A stretch of 43,627 bases of DNA from Bacteroidaceae bacterium (GCA_017940185.1 JAGAZE010000012.1:1-43627); one strand, 5' to 3'. Counted from the first letter of the stretch, positions 34,240 through 42,788 are shown. Notes: generated from the sequence alone by a model not told the origin. A program made the numbers and translations.

Positions 34240-34863
34240 CTACAGGTGTAGTGTCATTCCTGCCCAGCGCTGGTGGTTGGCAAATGCTTGCTGCATGATT
34301 TCACGCTGAAACACTGGTCCGCCTACCAGATAGGGCACATTGGCACGATAACTGCGCAGCCATTCGGCAAGTCGCACATCGCAAACGGCGTGTCCATCGG
34401 CATCCAACGACTCAAATAGCAGATAGTCGGCCACACCGCTATAGTCTTCTGCCTGACGCACATCGTCGGCACAACTCACCTTTATGCGCTTCACGAACAG
34501 CAATCCAGGGCGTAACTCTGGTTGGAGCGTACTGCGCAGATTGTCGATGAGCAGTGGTTTCTCCTCCCCTGCCAGCACTGCCACGTCGAGTTCGTATTGC
34601 ACCACGTTGGTTATCAATGTCTGCGGCATGGTGTTGGTAAACCATCCTGCGCGCAGTTCCTTTTGCGCGCCGTGCACGGCATGGGTGGCATCGCCAGCCG
34701 ATGCTTTGATGGCCCGGTCGGGCACAATGCCTGAATGCTCGTGGTGCAGGGCCACATAGCGAGGGTCGTCGCGGTCGAACACATAGCCTGCCCAGCTGAC
34801 AGGCAGCTCACCCAGAGGGGGCAGTGCACGCTGAGGGTGCAGACCGTTGAGATGGATAATCAT
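34240..34863 (-). CDS. PRAI-like (TrpF-fold) protein without catalytic residues
   Basis: A 207-residue protein that lines up along its length with phosphoribosylanthranilate isomerase, a TIM barrel of tryptophan synthesis: MIIHLNGL for MIIKVCGM, VSWAGYVFDRDDPRYV for WMGFIFYPKSPRYV, LRAGWFTNTMPQTLI for RVGVFVN, VKRIKVS for IKAFSV, DYLLFESLD for YFLFDTK, and VPYLVGG for PFLLSGG. But the catalytic Cys is Asn (HLNGL), the catalytic Asp is Glu (FESL), and the phosphate-binding GGSGxxFDW is missing. So isomerase activity is unlikely. It stands 32 bases after topB, outside any trp cluster. The start at 34863 is chosen by alignment. The fold call is from family memory, not a search. Confidence 0.6.
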   Translation of the reverse strand: MIIHLNGLHPQRALPPLGELPVSWAGYVFDRDDPRYVALHHEHSGIVPDRAIKASAGDATHAVHGAQKELRAGWFTNTMPQTLITNVVQYELDVAVLAGEEKPLLIDNLRSTLQPELRPGLLFVKRIKVSCADDVRQAEDYSGVADYLLFESLDADGHAVCDVRLAEWLRSYRANVPYLVGGPVFQREIMQQAFANHQRWAGMTLHL

Positions 34864-34895
34864 GGTAGTAGTGTGTGGTATTATTGTTCTGTTTT

Positions 34896-36731
34896 TCACT
34901 CACTGACGATGCGCGGCGTATTGTCTGCCAACACCTGCGCGACAATGGATGCCACCTGTGCCTTCAGTTCATCGATAAACTGGCGCGCATCATATTCTTT
35001 GCGCTCTATCTGCCGCAGTTTGCGCTCCCAAGTGCCTGTAAGTTCCGGACTTTTCAGCAACTCTTCCTTGATAAGGTCTATGAGGTGTACGCCCAGTGGC
35101 GTGGCCACAAGTCGCTTGCGTTCCTTCTTTATATATCCGCGCCTGAGGAGTGTCTCAATGATGGCGGCTCGTGTGGAGGGGCGTCCGATGCCGTTCTCCT
35201 TCATGGCAGCGCGCAGTGTCTCGTCGTCAACCAGCTTGCCCGCCGTTTCCATAGCCCGCAGCAGCGTCGCCTCAGTAAAGTATTTCGGCGGGGTGGTCTG
35301 TTTCTCCGTCAGCGTAGGCTCATGGGGACCGCTCTCGCCCTTTCGGAAGGCAGGAAGAGTCTTCTCCTCGTTACGCGTTTCTCCATCCTCTCTCCCCTCT
35401 TCTGTCTCCTCTTTATATACTGCCTTCCATCCTGCGTCGATGATGGTCTTTCCGTTGGCTTTCAGTTCTATGGCCTTTCCCTCTTCGGGCTGCACTTCGC
35501 CCTTCACCGTCGTCGTGGCAAAGGTGCAGTCGGGGTAGAACACTGCCATGAAGCGGCGTGCCACGAGGTCGTACACCTGCCACTCCATGTCTGACAGTGC
35601 CTGCGGTGGCATGCCTGTGGGAATGATGGCATGGTGGTCGGTCACTTTCTTGTCGTCGAACACGCGCTTGGACTTTGCAAGAGGTTTTCCGCTCAGAGCC
35701 TTCACCTTCTCTGCGTAGGGAGCCTCGCCGCCACGGCGGGTCTTGAACAGCCCGTTCATCGTGGGTCCGCACTTGGCATACACATCCGTGCTAAGATACT
35801 GGGTGTCGACGCGCGGATAGGTGGTCAGTTTGCGCTCGTAGAGCGACTGTATGGTGTTGAGTGTCGCCTCGGCACTCATGCCGAATTTCTTGTTGCAGTC
35901 CACCTGCAGCGATGTGAGGTCGTAGAGTTGCGGCGGAGCCTCTTTCCCTTTCTTTTTCTCTACGGAGGTGACGGTGAAGGGGCGGTCTTTAATGAGTGCG
36001 AACGCTTGCTCTCCCTCCTCCCGACGCTTGTATTCGCCTTTGGTACTCACAAACTTAGTGTCCCTGTATATTGTGGAGAGCACCCAGTATGGCTGTGGCA
36101 CAAAGTTGTCGATTTCCTTTTGGCGTTGCACTATCATTGCCAGCGTGGGCGTTTGCACCCGGCCCACGCTCAACACATTGCCCGGGCGCCCGTATTTTAT
36201 GGAATAGAGTCGTGTGGCATTGATGCCGAGCAGCCAGTCGCCGACGGCACGCGACAGTCCTGCCATATACAGGCTGTCGTAATCCTTCTGCTCTTTCAGG
36301 TGTGCAAAGCCTTCGCGTATGGCTTCGTCGGTCATCGACGATATCCACAGGCGTTGCACGGGACAGGTGGCCTTTGCCTTCTGCATCACCCAGCGCTGGA
36401 TGAGTTCGCCCTCTTGTCCGGCATCGCCGCAGTTCACTATGCTGTCGGCCTGGCTCATGAGTCGCTCTATCACGGCAAACTGTCGGCGCACGCCCTCGTC
36501 GTCTTTCAGGCGTATGCCAAATCGGGGGGGCACCATCGGCAGGCTGCCCAGCGCCCACGCCTTCCACTGCTCGGTGTAGTCTTCGGGCATCTTCAGCTCG
36601 CACAGGTGGCCGAATGTCCACGTCACCTGATAGCCGTTACCCTCCATGTAGCCCTGCTTGGACTGCGTGGCACCTATCACACGCGCTATATCGCGTGCCA
36701 CACTGGGTTTCTCGGCTATACAGACTATCAT
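34896..36731 (-). CDS. topB: DNA topoisomerase III (type IA)
   Basis: TopB separates interlinked DNA, often with RecQ, whose gene is close by on the other strand. The 611-residue chain has the TOPRIM domain (MIVCIAEKPSVARDIARVIG, then NCGDAGQEGELIQRW at about 98-112, where E. coli has DPDREGQ) and the active-site motif KLTTYPRVDTQYL with the catalytic Tyr at about 311. GNVLSVGRVQTPTLAMI is the other classical type IA block (about 187-203). An acidic, polypurine-encoded linker (KEETEEGREDGETRNEEK, about 443-460) precedes FRKGESGPHEPTLTEKQTTPP. No C-terminal zinc ribbons are present. It has a consensus promoter. Confidence 0.94.
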   Translation of the reverse strand: MIVCIAEKPSVARDIARVIGATQSKQGYMEGNGYQVTWTFGHLCELKMPEDYTEQWKAWALGSLPMVPPRFGIRLKDDEGVRRQFAVIERLMSQADSIVNCGDAGQEGELIQRWVMQKAKATCPVQRLWISSMTDEAIREGFAHLKEQKDYDSLYMAGLSRAVGDWLLGINATRLYSIKYGRPGNVLSVGRVQTPTLAMIVQRQKEIDNFVPQPYWVLSTIYRDTKFVSTKGEYKRREEGEQAFALIKDRPFTVTSVEKKKGKEAPPQLYDLTSLQVDCNKKFGMSAEATLNTIQSLYERKLTTYPRVDTQYLSTDVYAKCGPTMNGLFKTRRGGEAPYAEKVKALSGKPLAKSKRVFDDKKVTDHHAIIPTGMPPQALSDMEWQVYDLVARRFMAVFYPDCTFATTTVKGEVQPEEGKAIELKANGKTIIDAGWKAVYKEETEEGREDGETRNEEKTLPAFRKGESGPHEPTLTEKQTTPPKYFTEATLLRAMETAGKLVDDETLRAAMKENGIGRPSTRAAIIETLLRRGYIKKERKRLVATPLGVHLIDLIKEELLKSPELTGTWERKLRQIERKEYDARQFIDELKAQVASIVAQVLADNTPRIVSE

Positions 36732-36754
36732 TTCTTCTTTCTTTTTTCAGATTG

Positions 36755-36786
36755 CAAAGGTAACGCTATCGCTCTACCCTTGCAAA
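36755..36786 (-). promoter_or_regulatory. topB promoter
   Basis: On the minus strand TTTG (36786-36783) and TACCTTTG (36762-36755) are 20 bases apart, a perfect match to the Bacteroidetes consensus. The start codon is at 36731. Confidence 0.8.
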
Positions 36787-36822
36787 TTAAGCGCAACTGA
36801 AGCAGCATGGACGGCACTTGCA

Positions 36823-38640
36823 TCAACGTGGCGACAGCAGGTAGTAGAGTTGCGGTGCGTTGTCGGCAGCATGGCTTGTCGAAGACGTTTCGGCTGCTTC
36901 ACCAGGTGCTAAAGGTTCGGGCGGTATGCTGATATTCACCCGGTCGTATTGGTATTCCCCGTGCTCTCTGAGCCAGTCTACGATATGCTGAAATCCGGGC
37001 CTCATATCGGCAGCGCTCACGAGTATGTAGGGCAGCGAAGGCTTGCCGTGAAGATGGTGGAAGGCGCGCTGCAGGTAGCGGTCGTTCATTGTGTCGGACG
37101 AGAAGAGTTCGGAAAACACGGCGTAGGGCTTGCAGTCGAGCATGGCGATGAGTGGCAACGACACATTGGTGACGAGGTTGCTGCCCTTGGGAATTTTCGG
37201 CCCGAAGTGTCTGAGCACCGTGTTGTGCACTACGGCATTGTCCCATGTGGTACGTATATGCACCGTCTTGTCGTTGTCTATCCTGTATTTGCACTCCGAT
37301 ATGCGTCCGTCTTCCATCTGTGGGCGCCAAAAGTTGGTTGCCAACAGATACAAGCAGCACACCAGATATATCTTGATAGTGCCCCGGACATAGTCGAAGC
37401 GTCGCTGTCCTGGCTTGAAGGTCCGCTGCCATTCGTTGAGCATCGTCGTGGCTATGGGCAGCGACAACACACACATCACAGGGCCCAGAAACGACATTCC
37501 GGCATTGCTGCCCAACGGGAGAACAAACATGCTGCACAGCGACAGTCCATACAGCACATGGAGAGCACTTCTCTCTCGCCACATGCGCCTGCCGCCGACA
37601 ATGAGAGGCAGCAGCGACATGCCTGCGCCAACGAGTCCCGTCTCCTTGGCGACACCAGCGACACTCAGCAGCAGATAGACGAAAACCCAAAACGCGACAT
37701 TCCAGATGAGGCGCTCGATGGTCCATATTGTGTTGTTGTCGAGGAATCCGCGCAGCCTTCCGTACTGTTGTTTTGTGAGCGGAATGGCGAGCCCCATCAG
37801 CATAGCACATCCCAGACCGCTACTCGCTATATATGCCACCAGGTAGGCATACTTTCGCAGTATGACTTTAAAGCCGTGGCTTTCGGCTCCATCACCGCCT
37901 ATCGTCAACACATCGTGCCACGTCAGCCACAGCACGCTGACACTGCCTGTGAACCACGAGAGCAACACCACAAAGGCGAAACCGACAACCACGCCTGCAA
38001 GAAAGCCCCCCATCTGCTTCCCCCACGTCAGCACTTCCGGGCGCCGCCAGGTCAGCAAGCCCGCTGCAAGGGGAAGGACAAGAAACGACAGGTTGACCAC
38101 TCGAAACATCACCGCCCATCCCACTACTGCCCCAGCAAGAGCTATCCACAGCACATTTCCGCCACGGCTGTACAACCCTTTATGATACAGGAGCACCGCC
38201 ATGGCCAGCCACAGTGCCGACCAGTCGTTGTAGTTCAGTTCGCTATAGGCTCCGCACTGCGATAAGGTGAGCAGCAGCAAGCCCATCAGCAACGCCAACG
38301 GCGACACCTTGCGGCGCAGGTAGAACCACACCATGACCTGCAAGCCCAAGACGAGCACTATGCGCAACAGGCGCAGACCGAAAAATGTGTCAATCCCTAG
38401 CAGATGGCAGAGCCAGCCCGTGAGTTGATAGGTGAGTTGCCACTGTCCGAGGTAAGGAAGGGCTTCGGGGTCGGCATTGAAGCACTCATATCCCGACATA
38501 TACATGCCGATGTCTAAGGGCGAGAAGCCGTAGCGGGCTTTCATGACAAGGAAAAATGCCGCACCCAACAGATAGAGCACAAACCAACTGTCGGATCCGC
38601 CGAAGCGTGTCAAGGGTGTGAATATTGCTGAACGGCTCAT
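36823..38640 (-). CDS. Multi-pass membrane protein, possibly GT-C-type glycosyltransferase
   Basis: A 605-residue protein with about 10-11 membrane helices (for instance WFVLYLLGAAFFLVMKA, LRIVLVLGLQVMVWFYL, ALLMGLLLLTLSQCG, FLAGVVVGFAFVVLLSWF, LIWNVAFWVFVYLLLSVA) and a soluble C-terminal region of about 150 residues. The layout resembles lipid-linked sugar transferases of the GT-C fold, and an early exterior loop with Asp/Glu (GYECFNADPEALPYLGQWQ) could hold the acid residue, but no family is certain. The start MSRSAIFTP overlaps the aminotransferase end by four bases, so it ends a sugar-nucleotide operon. The frame continues upstream to 39063 only as a shadow. Confidence 0.65.
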   Translation of the reverse strand: MSRSAIFTPLTRFGGSDSWFVLYLLGAAFFLVMKARYGFSPLDIGMYMSGYECFNADPEALPYLGQWQLTYQLTGWLCHLLGIDTFFGLRLLRIVLVLGLQVMVWFYLRRKVSPLALLMGLLLLTLSQCGAYSELNYNDWSALWLAMAVLLYHKGLYSRGGNVLWIALAGAVVGWAVMFRVVNLSFLVLPLAAGLLTWRRPEVLTWGKQMGGFLAGVVVGFAFVVLLSWFTGSVSVLWLTWHDVLTIGGDGAESHGFKVILRKYAYLVAYIASSGLGCAMLMGLAIPLTKQQYGRLRGFLDNNTIWTIERLIWNVAFWVFVYLLLSVAGVAKETGLVGAGMSLLPLIVGGRRMWRERSALHVLYGLSLCSMFVLPLGSNAGMSFLGPVMCVLSLPIATTMLNEWQRTFKPGQRRFDYVRGTIKIYLVCCLYLLATNFWRPQMEDGRISECKYRIDNDKTVHIRTTWDNAVVHNTVLRHFGPKIPKGSNLVTNVSLPLIAMLDCKPYAVFSELFSSDTMNDRYLQRAFHHLHGKPSLPYILVSAADMRPGFQHIVDWLREHGEYQYDRVNISIPPEPLAPGEAAETSSTSHAADNAPQLYYLLSPR

Positions 38641-39752
38641 CTCGGAAAGCTGTTTACTGCTGCTATCACGCTGTCGACTTCCTCGTCGGTCATCGCCGGA
38701 TGGCAGGGCAGGCTCAGTTCGGTCTGCGCTATGCTTTCGGCCACGGGCAGCGATAGCGCATGGTATTGCGGATAGCACTGCTGACGGTGTACGGGGATGG
38801 GATAGTGTATGAGCGTCTCGACTCCCGCTGCTGCCAGATGCTGCTGCAAGCGGTCGCGCCCGGAGCGCAACAAGGGGAAGATGTGGTAGACATGGTTGCC
38901 GTCGTCGTGCGGCAGACGCACGGAGGGGTGGTCTATGTCGGCTATATAGCGCAGCGCTATCTCCCGCCGACGCGCATTGTCGGCATCCAGATGGCACAGT
39001 TTCACGCTGAGGACGGCAGCCTGCAGCTCGTCCATGCGGCTGTTGCGCCCATGCCAACGACATTCATATTTGCGTGCCATGCCGTAGTTGCCTATGGCGC
39101 GTATGGTGTCGGCCAGTTCGGCATCGTTCGTAGTCACAGCACCGGCATCGCCCAAGGCACCGAGGTTCTTGCCCGGGTAGAAACTGTGTGCGGCAGCATC
39201 GCCCACGCTGCCGGTACGCTCTCCTTTCCCTTCTCCCCTTTTATATATAGCTCCCTGCGCCTGTGCGTTGTCTTCTATGAGCAGCAGCCCATGGGCCTTG
39301 CAGAAGTCGGCTATACGCTGTGTGTAGGCGCAACGGCCGTAGAGGTGTACGAGCAGCAGGGCCTTGGTGCGCGGCGTCAGGGCGTTTTCCAGCAGCCTGT
39401 CGTCGAGTTCCAGCGTATCGGGATGCGCGTCTACGGGCACGGGGCTGAGGCCGTTGTCGGTCAGCACCAGCACAGAGGCAATGAAGGTGTGCCCCGACAC
39501 CAGCACCTCGTCGCCCTCATGCAGCCTGCCGAGCTGCTTGTAGGCGCTGAAGGTCAGCCACAACGCATCGTAGCCGTTGCCCGTCCCCACACAGCAACGG
39601 GTGCCGATGTAGGCGGCATACTGCTGTTCGAAAGCTTCCTCGGCACTGCCGCGAAGGTACCGTCCGCTGGCAACAACCGCTGCCACGGCCGACCGTATCT
39701 CGTCGCCGTGCATCGCAGTGATGCGCTGAAGGGGAAGATAGGGTATGTTCAT
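38637..39752 (-). CDS. PLP-dependent sugar aminotransferase, FdtB/DegT family
   Basis: A 371-residue DegT/DnrJ/EryC1-family enzyme which would aminate C3 of a dTDP-3-keto-6-deoxyhexose. The PLP-binding Lys is at about 195 in HSFYPGKNLGALGDAGAVTT; GTRCCVGTGNGYDALWL and VLVSGHTFIAS are other family blocks, and ETLIHYPIPVHRQQCYP closes the active site. FdtB is preferred because an FdtA-like ketoisomerase is two genes upstream. Residues about 171-180 (KRGEGKGERT) are an insertion encoded by a polypurine tract (39213-39242) that relatives, from memory, lack. It overlaps both neighbours by four bases. Confidence 0.88.
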   Translation of the reverse strand: MNIPYLPLQRITAMHGDEIRSAVAAVVASGRYLRGSAEEAFEQQYAAYIGTRCCVGTGNGYDALWLTFSAYKQLGRLHEGDEVLVSGHTFIASVLVLTDNGLSPVPVDAHPDTLELDDRLLENALTPRTKALLLVHLYGRCAYTQRIADFCKAHGLLLIEDNAQAQGAIYKRGEGKGERTGSVGDAAAHSFYPGKNLGALGDAGAVTTNDAELADTIRAIGNYGMARKYECRWHGRNSRMDELQAAVLSVKLCHLDADNARRREIALRYIADIDHPSVRLPHDDGNHVYHIFPLLRSGRDRLQQHLAAAGVETLIHYPIPVHRQQCYPQYHALSLPVAESIAQTELSLPCHPAMTDEEVDSVIAAVNSFPR

Positions 39753-40702
39753 AGTGTGTATTCATAAGTGTCGTACACCACTGTCCTGCCTCCGTAGCCT
39801 TCCTTCTGGAAGGTGAGTCGGGCGTTGAGCACGTCGCCTGCCGGTCCCTCCGTAGAGCGTCCGAAGTCGAAGTGCGGGCGGTCGGTGTACTCCTCGCGCA
39901 ACACATGGTCGTAGATCATGTCCATCACGCCGAGTGCCTTGCCCTCGTCGGTGGCGGAGCTGTACTGTGCGTGCACCACCTGCGTGGTGATGTAGAGCAC
40001 CAGTCCGCCCAGCATCACGCCGTCGCGGTAGGCTCCGAAGAGTGCGATATTGTCGGGGAAGCGGCCGGCGAGCAGCTCGATCTCTTCCAGGGTATGCACG
40101 GGCTGCACTCCGTAGCGGCTGCCGAGGTTGTCGGCCAGTATGCGCCAGAAAGCCGCATAGTCGTCGGTGCGTCGCACGCTGATGCCTGCTTCCTGCGCGC
40201 GGCGCACACCACGACGGCGCACACGCTCCCAGCGCGGGGCGCGCCGACGCACGATGTCGGTGCCGATATCGCGCCCCGTGAGCCGCGCATGGCACACGTG
40301 ATACAGCGCGTAGAGGTCGGCTTCGGCAGGCAGCACATGATAGATGTGCGGCACGGGTTTATACACCACGCGCCTGAAGCCTGTCTGCCGCAGCCAGTCG
40401 TTGAGTTGTGTGAAGAGCGGCACGGCTTCGGCGGCAGCGAAGTGGCGGTCGGTTACCAATCCGCCGTAGGTGAGACCGCCGTGTGAGGAGAAAAGAGCCG
40501 CCGCCGCATGCGCAGGCAGCAGTGCGTGCAGCTGGCCAGCGCGGTAGAATAGCAGCGAACAGTCGCTGAAACGGTCGGCGTGATAGTCCATGTAGCGGCG
40601 GTCGAAGAGGAAGGTACCGTTCTTCGACTGCGCCACAAAGGCATTCCACTCGTCGGCAAGCGAGGGTGTGTAGCGGCGTATGTCAAACCGTATATCGTCC
40701 AC
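39749..40702 (-). CDS. FemAB/GNAT-like acyltransferase of the dTDP-sugar cluster
   Basis: A 317-residue protein of the GNAT/FemAB-like type common in Bacteroidetes surface sugar clusters. Family-like segments are FLFDRRYMDYHADRFSDCSL (about 32-51), a Arg-rich loop (RRRAPRWERVRRRGVRRAQ, about 153-171) and an acetyl-CoA-binding-like fold with IALFGAYRDGVMLGGLVLYI (about 222-241), then QYSSATDEGKALGVMDMIYD. It would acylate the 3-amino group made by the aminotransferase. It starts with GTG in TAGTG, overlapping the FdtA-like stop by one base. The acceptor is inferred from context only. Confidence 0.72.
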   Translation of the reverse strand: MDDIRFDIRRYTPSLADEWNAFVAQSKNGTFLFDRRYMDYHADRFSDCSLLFYRAGQLHALLPAHAAAALFSSHGGLTYGGLVTDRHFAAAEAVPLFTQLNDWLRQTGFRRVVYKPVPHIYHVLPAEADLYALYHVCHARLTGRDIGTDIVRRRAPRWERVRRRGVRRAQEAGISVRRTDDYAAFWRILADNLGSRYGVQPVHTLEEIELLAGRFPDNIALFGAYRDGVMLGGLVLYITTQVVHAQYSSATDEGKALGVMDMIYDHVLREEYTDRPHFDFGRSTEGPAGDVLNARLTFQKEGYGGRTVVYDTYEYTL

Positions 40703-41109
40703 TATGGCTGTGTTTTCTTGTAGGCAATAAATTCGTCGTAGTCGTATATGTAGTCGTCTTCCTCATAGGGTTCCGATGCCAGCACGAGACACACGGCACC
40801 CGACGAGAAGTCGTCGAGTGTGCGCCACACGCCCGTCTCCACCACCAGTCCCTGCCAAGGGTGGTTCAGCAGATAGGTCTCTTTGCGTGTGCCGTCGTCG
40901 AGCGTGACGTGGAACGAGCCGCTCACTGCTATGATGAGTTGCCTGAGTTGCTTGTGGGCATGGCCGCCGCGGCACTCGCCGCCGGGGACGTCGTAGACCC
41001 AGTAGGCGCGACGTATGGCAAAAGGCACACCCACCGAGGGCTCGGCTACGGTGAGATTGCCGCGCGGATCGGTAATCTTGGGAAGATGAATGAGCGTTCC
41101 GATAGACAT
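40702..41109 (-). CDS. FdtA/WxcM-like dTDP-4-keto-6-deoxyglucose 3,4-ketoisomerase
   Basis: A 135-residue cupin of the FdtA/QdtA type, which shifts the keto group of dTDP-4-keto-6-deoxyglucose from C4 to C3. Cupin markers: ITDPRGNLTVAE, YWVYDVPGGECRGGHAHKQL with the paired His of the active site, then LIIAVSGSFHVTLDDGT and the end DDYIYDYDEFIAYKK. FdtA (galacto) and QdtA (gluco) cannot be told apart by eye, so the product is dTDP-Fuc3N or dTDP-Qui3N. The Met at 41109 is preferred over 41133. It is first of a tightly overlapping set of four genes; a 22-nt repeat array lies just upstream. Confidence 0.87.
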   Translation of the reverse strand: MSIGTLIHLPKITDPRGNLTVAEPSVGVPFAIRRAYWVYDVPGGECRGGHAHKQLRQLIIAVSGSFHVTLDDGTRKETYLLNHPWQGLVVETGVWRTLDDFSSGAVCLVLASEPYEEDDYIYDYDEFIAYKKTQP

Positions 41110-41131
41110 GATTGTTGAATGTTGAAATAGC

Positions 41132-41197
41132 AATCTCGTCGACTTTGGTCACCAATCTCGTCGACTTTGGTCACCAATCTCGACGACTTTGGTATGC
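41132..41197. repeat. Three tandem 22-nt repeats upstream of the FdtA-like gene
   Basis: Units at 41132-41153, 41154-41175 and 41176-41197. The first two are identical; the third has TCGACGA for TCGTCGA and ends TATGC. The junctions make the 11-bp palindrome TTGGTCACCAA, and each unit has the near-palindrome TCGWCGA. The family is the same as at 9856-9920, where a unit also ends GGTATGC before AAA. It lies 22 bases from the FdtA-like start and may include its promoter or operator. Confidence 0.85.
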
Positions 41198-41280
41198 AAA
41201 TGTGTACCATTGGCGAAGCTGTCGCGCTGCTTCTGCATGGCTACGGGGTTGCCGGTGCTCTCTTGTTTCTGCTCTTTCTG

Positions 41281-42423
41281 CTATCGGTTGCCGTACATCT
41301 GTTCGTAGTACTTCTGATAGTCGCCGCTGGTCACTTCTGCTATCCAGTCCTGATGTTCGAGGTTCCATCGTATGGTCTTCACTATACCTTCGGCAAACAT
41401 GGTCTCGGGCATCCACCCCAGCTCGTTGTGTATCTTGGTGGGGTCGATGGCATAGCGCTGGTCGTGACCCAGACGGTCGGCAACGAAGGTGATGAGCGAG
41501 TCGTTGATCCAGTCGATGCGTATGTTTCCGTCGGCGTCTTTCTCCTGCTTCTTGAGCACGCGGCGCAGTTCGGGCTCTGCCTCCATCATGTCGTGGATGG
41601 TCTTGATGGTGAGACGCACGATGTCGATATTCTTCATCTCGTTGTGTCCGCCCACGTTGTACACCTGTCCTTCGCGTCCCTTGCGCACCACCAGGTCGAT
41701 GGCTTTGCAGTGGTCTTCCACATAGAGCCAGTCGCGCACGTTGTCGCCTTTGCCGTACACAGGAAGAGGCTTTCCTGCAAGGATATTGTTGATGATGAGG
41801 GGTATGAGTTTCTCCGGGAAGTGGTAAGGTCCGTAGTTGTTGGAGCATCGTGTGATGGTCACTGGCATGTGATAGGTGTCGTGGTATGCCATGACGAACA
41901 TGTCGGCACTGGTCTTCGATGCCGAATAGGGGCTGTGGGGGCAGAGAGGAGTGTCCTCGGTGAAAAATCCCTCGCTGCCGAGTGAGCCGTAGACCTCGTC
42001 GGTCGACACCTGATGGTAGCGCTTGCCGGGCTTCCATGTGGGATATCCCTTGTCGTCCTTTCCTGTCACCCATGCCTTGCGCGCTGCGTCGAGCAGGTTC
42101 TGCGTGCCGAGGATGTTGACGCTGAGGAAGAGTTGCGGGTCGGTGATGCTGCGGTCGACATGGCTTTCGGCGGCGAAGTTCACCACATAGTCGATGTCAT
42201 GTTGGTCAAAGAGGCTGTCGACGAGTTCGCGGTCGCGTATGTCGCCACGCACGAAGATGCAGCGCTCTCCGTCGATGTCGTCCTTGATGGTGCCGAGGTT
42301 GCCGGCATAGGTCAATGCATCGAGGATGATGACCTTCACATCATTCTCTTCTTTGTTCAACAGATACTTTACGAAGTTGGCGCCGATGAATCCGGCTGCA
42401 CCCGTTACAAGATAAGTTTTCAT
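41281..42423 (-). CDS. rmlB: dTDP-glucose 4,6-dehydratase
   Basis: RmlB (RfbB) makes dTDP-4-keto-6-deoxyglucose, the substrate for the FdtA-like enzyme. The 380-residue short-chain dehydrogenase-type protein has the NAD-binding motif VTGAAGFIGANFVKYL (about 5-20), the DEVYGSLG motif (about 135-142) with its Asp-Glu pair and the catalytic YSASKTSAD (about 162-170). FAAESHVDRSITDP is conserved. The Met at 42423 is the family start; the frame runs to 42501 only as read-through. It has its own promoter and is followed by the FdtA-like gene after 171 bases. Confidence 0.95.
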   Translation of the reverse strand: MKTYLVTGAAGFIGANFVKYLLNKEENDVKVIILDALTYAGNLGTIKDDIDGERCIFVRGDIRDRELVDSLFDQHDIDYVVNFAAESHVDRSITDPQLFLSVNILGTQNLLDAARKAWVTGKDDKGYPTWKPGKRYHQVSTDEVYGSLGSEGFFTEDTPLCPHSPYSASKTSADMFVMAYHDTYHMPVTITRCSNNYGPYHFPEKLIPLIINNILAGKPLPVYGKGDNVRDWLYVEDHCKAIDLVVRKGREGQVYNVGGHNEMKNIDIVRLTIKTIHDMMEAEPELRRVLKKQEKDADGNIRIDWINDSLITFVADRLGHDQRYAIDPTKIHNELGWMPETMFAEGIVKTIRWNLEHQDWIAEVTSGDYQKYYEQMYGNR

Positions 42424-42455
42424 AGGTTTATTGTTTGTAATTGTTTTTTCGGGTG

Positions 42456-42489
42456 TAAAGGTATAATAAAATTTATAATCTCCGTCAAA
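42456..42489 (-). promoter_or_regulatory. rmlB promoter
   Basis: On the minus strand TTTG (42489-42486) and TACCTTTA (42463-42456, one mismatch) are 22 bases apart. The leader would be about 30 bases. Confidence 0.55.
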
Positions 42490-42589
42490 GAAGACAGCCA
42501 AGCGTGCACCTGTCTGCCCTTGCCGTCTATCATATAACGTGGCAATCTGTGTTTTATTTCCTGTTGGCGGCTGTTTCTGCGCGTGTCGG

Positions 42590-42665
42590 CTGCAGTGGTG
42601 CAGGCGAGTGCAGGCGAGTGTAGGCGAGTGTAGGCGAGTGTAGGCAAAAAAGAAGTGCCTACACT
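42590..42665. repeat. 10-nt tandem repeat ending in a perfect inverted repeat
   Basis: About five copies of GYAGGCGAGT run to 42640. The last copy begins an exact 10-bp inverted repeat, AGTGTAGGCA (42637-42646) and TGCCTACACT (42656-42665), around a nine-base A-rich loop. No gene is seen from 42502 to 42788 other than this. Confidence 0.8.
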
Positions 42666-42788
42666 AAGGTTTTATCTCATTGTCAGCGAGATAGCAGCCT
42701 TGGTGCAGGCGTGTAGGCAAAATAGCACATTTCACTGTAACACGAGCATGGAATGGCAGAAAAACACCATCTGCACGACCGTCGCCCA

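Noticed and set aside
35700-36731. GDAGQEGE in topB as a damaged TOPRIM site
   Set aside because: The acidic residues needed for metal binding remain; the Arg-to-Gln change is, as far as I recall, common in Bacteroidetes TopB.
9856-41197. 22-nt, octamer and 51-bp repeats as CRISPR arrays
   Set aside because: Units are adjoining with no unique spacers, have too few copies, and no cas gene is present.
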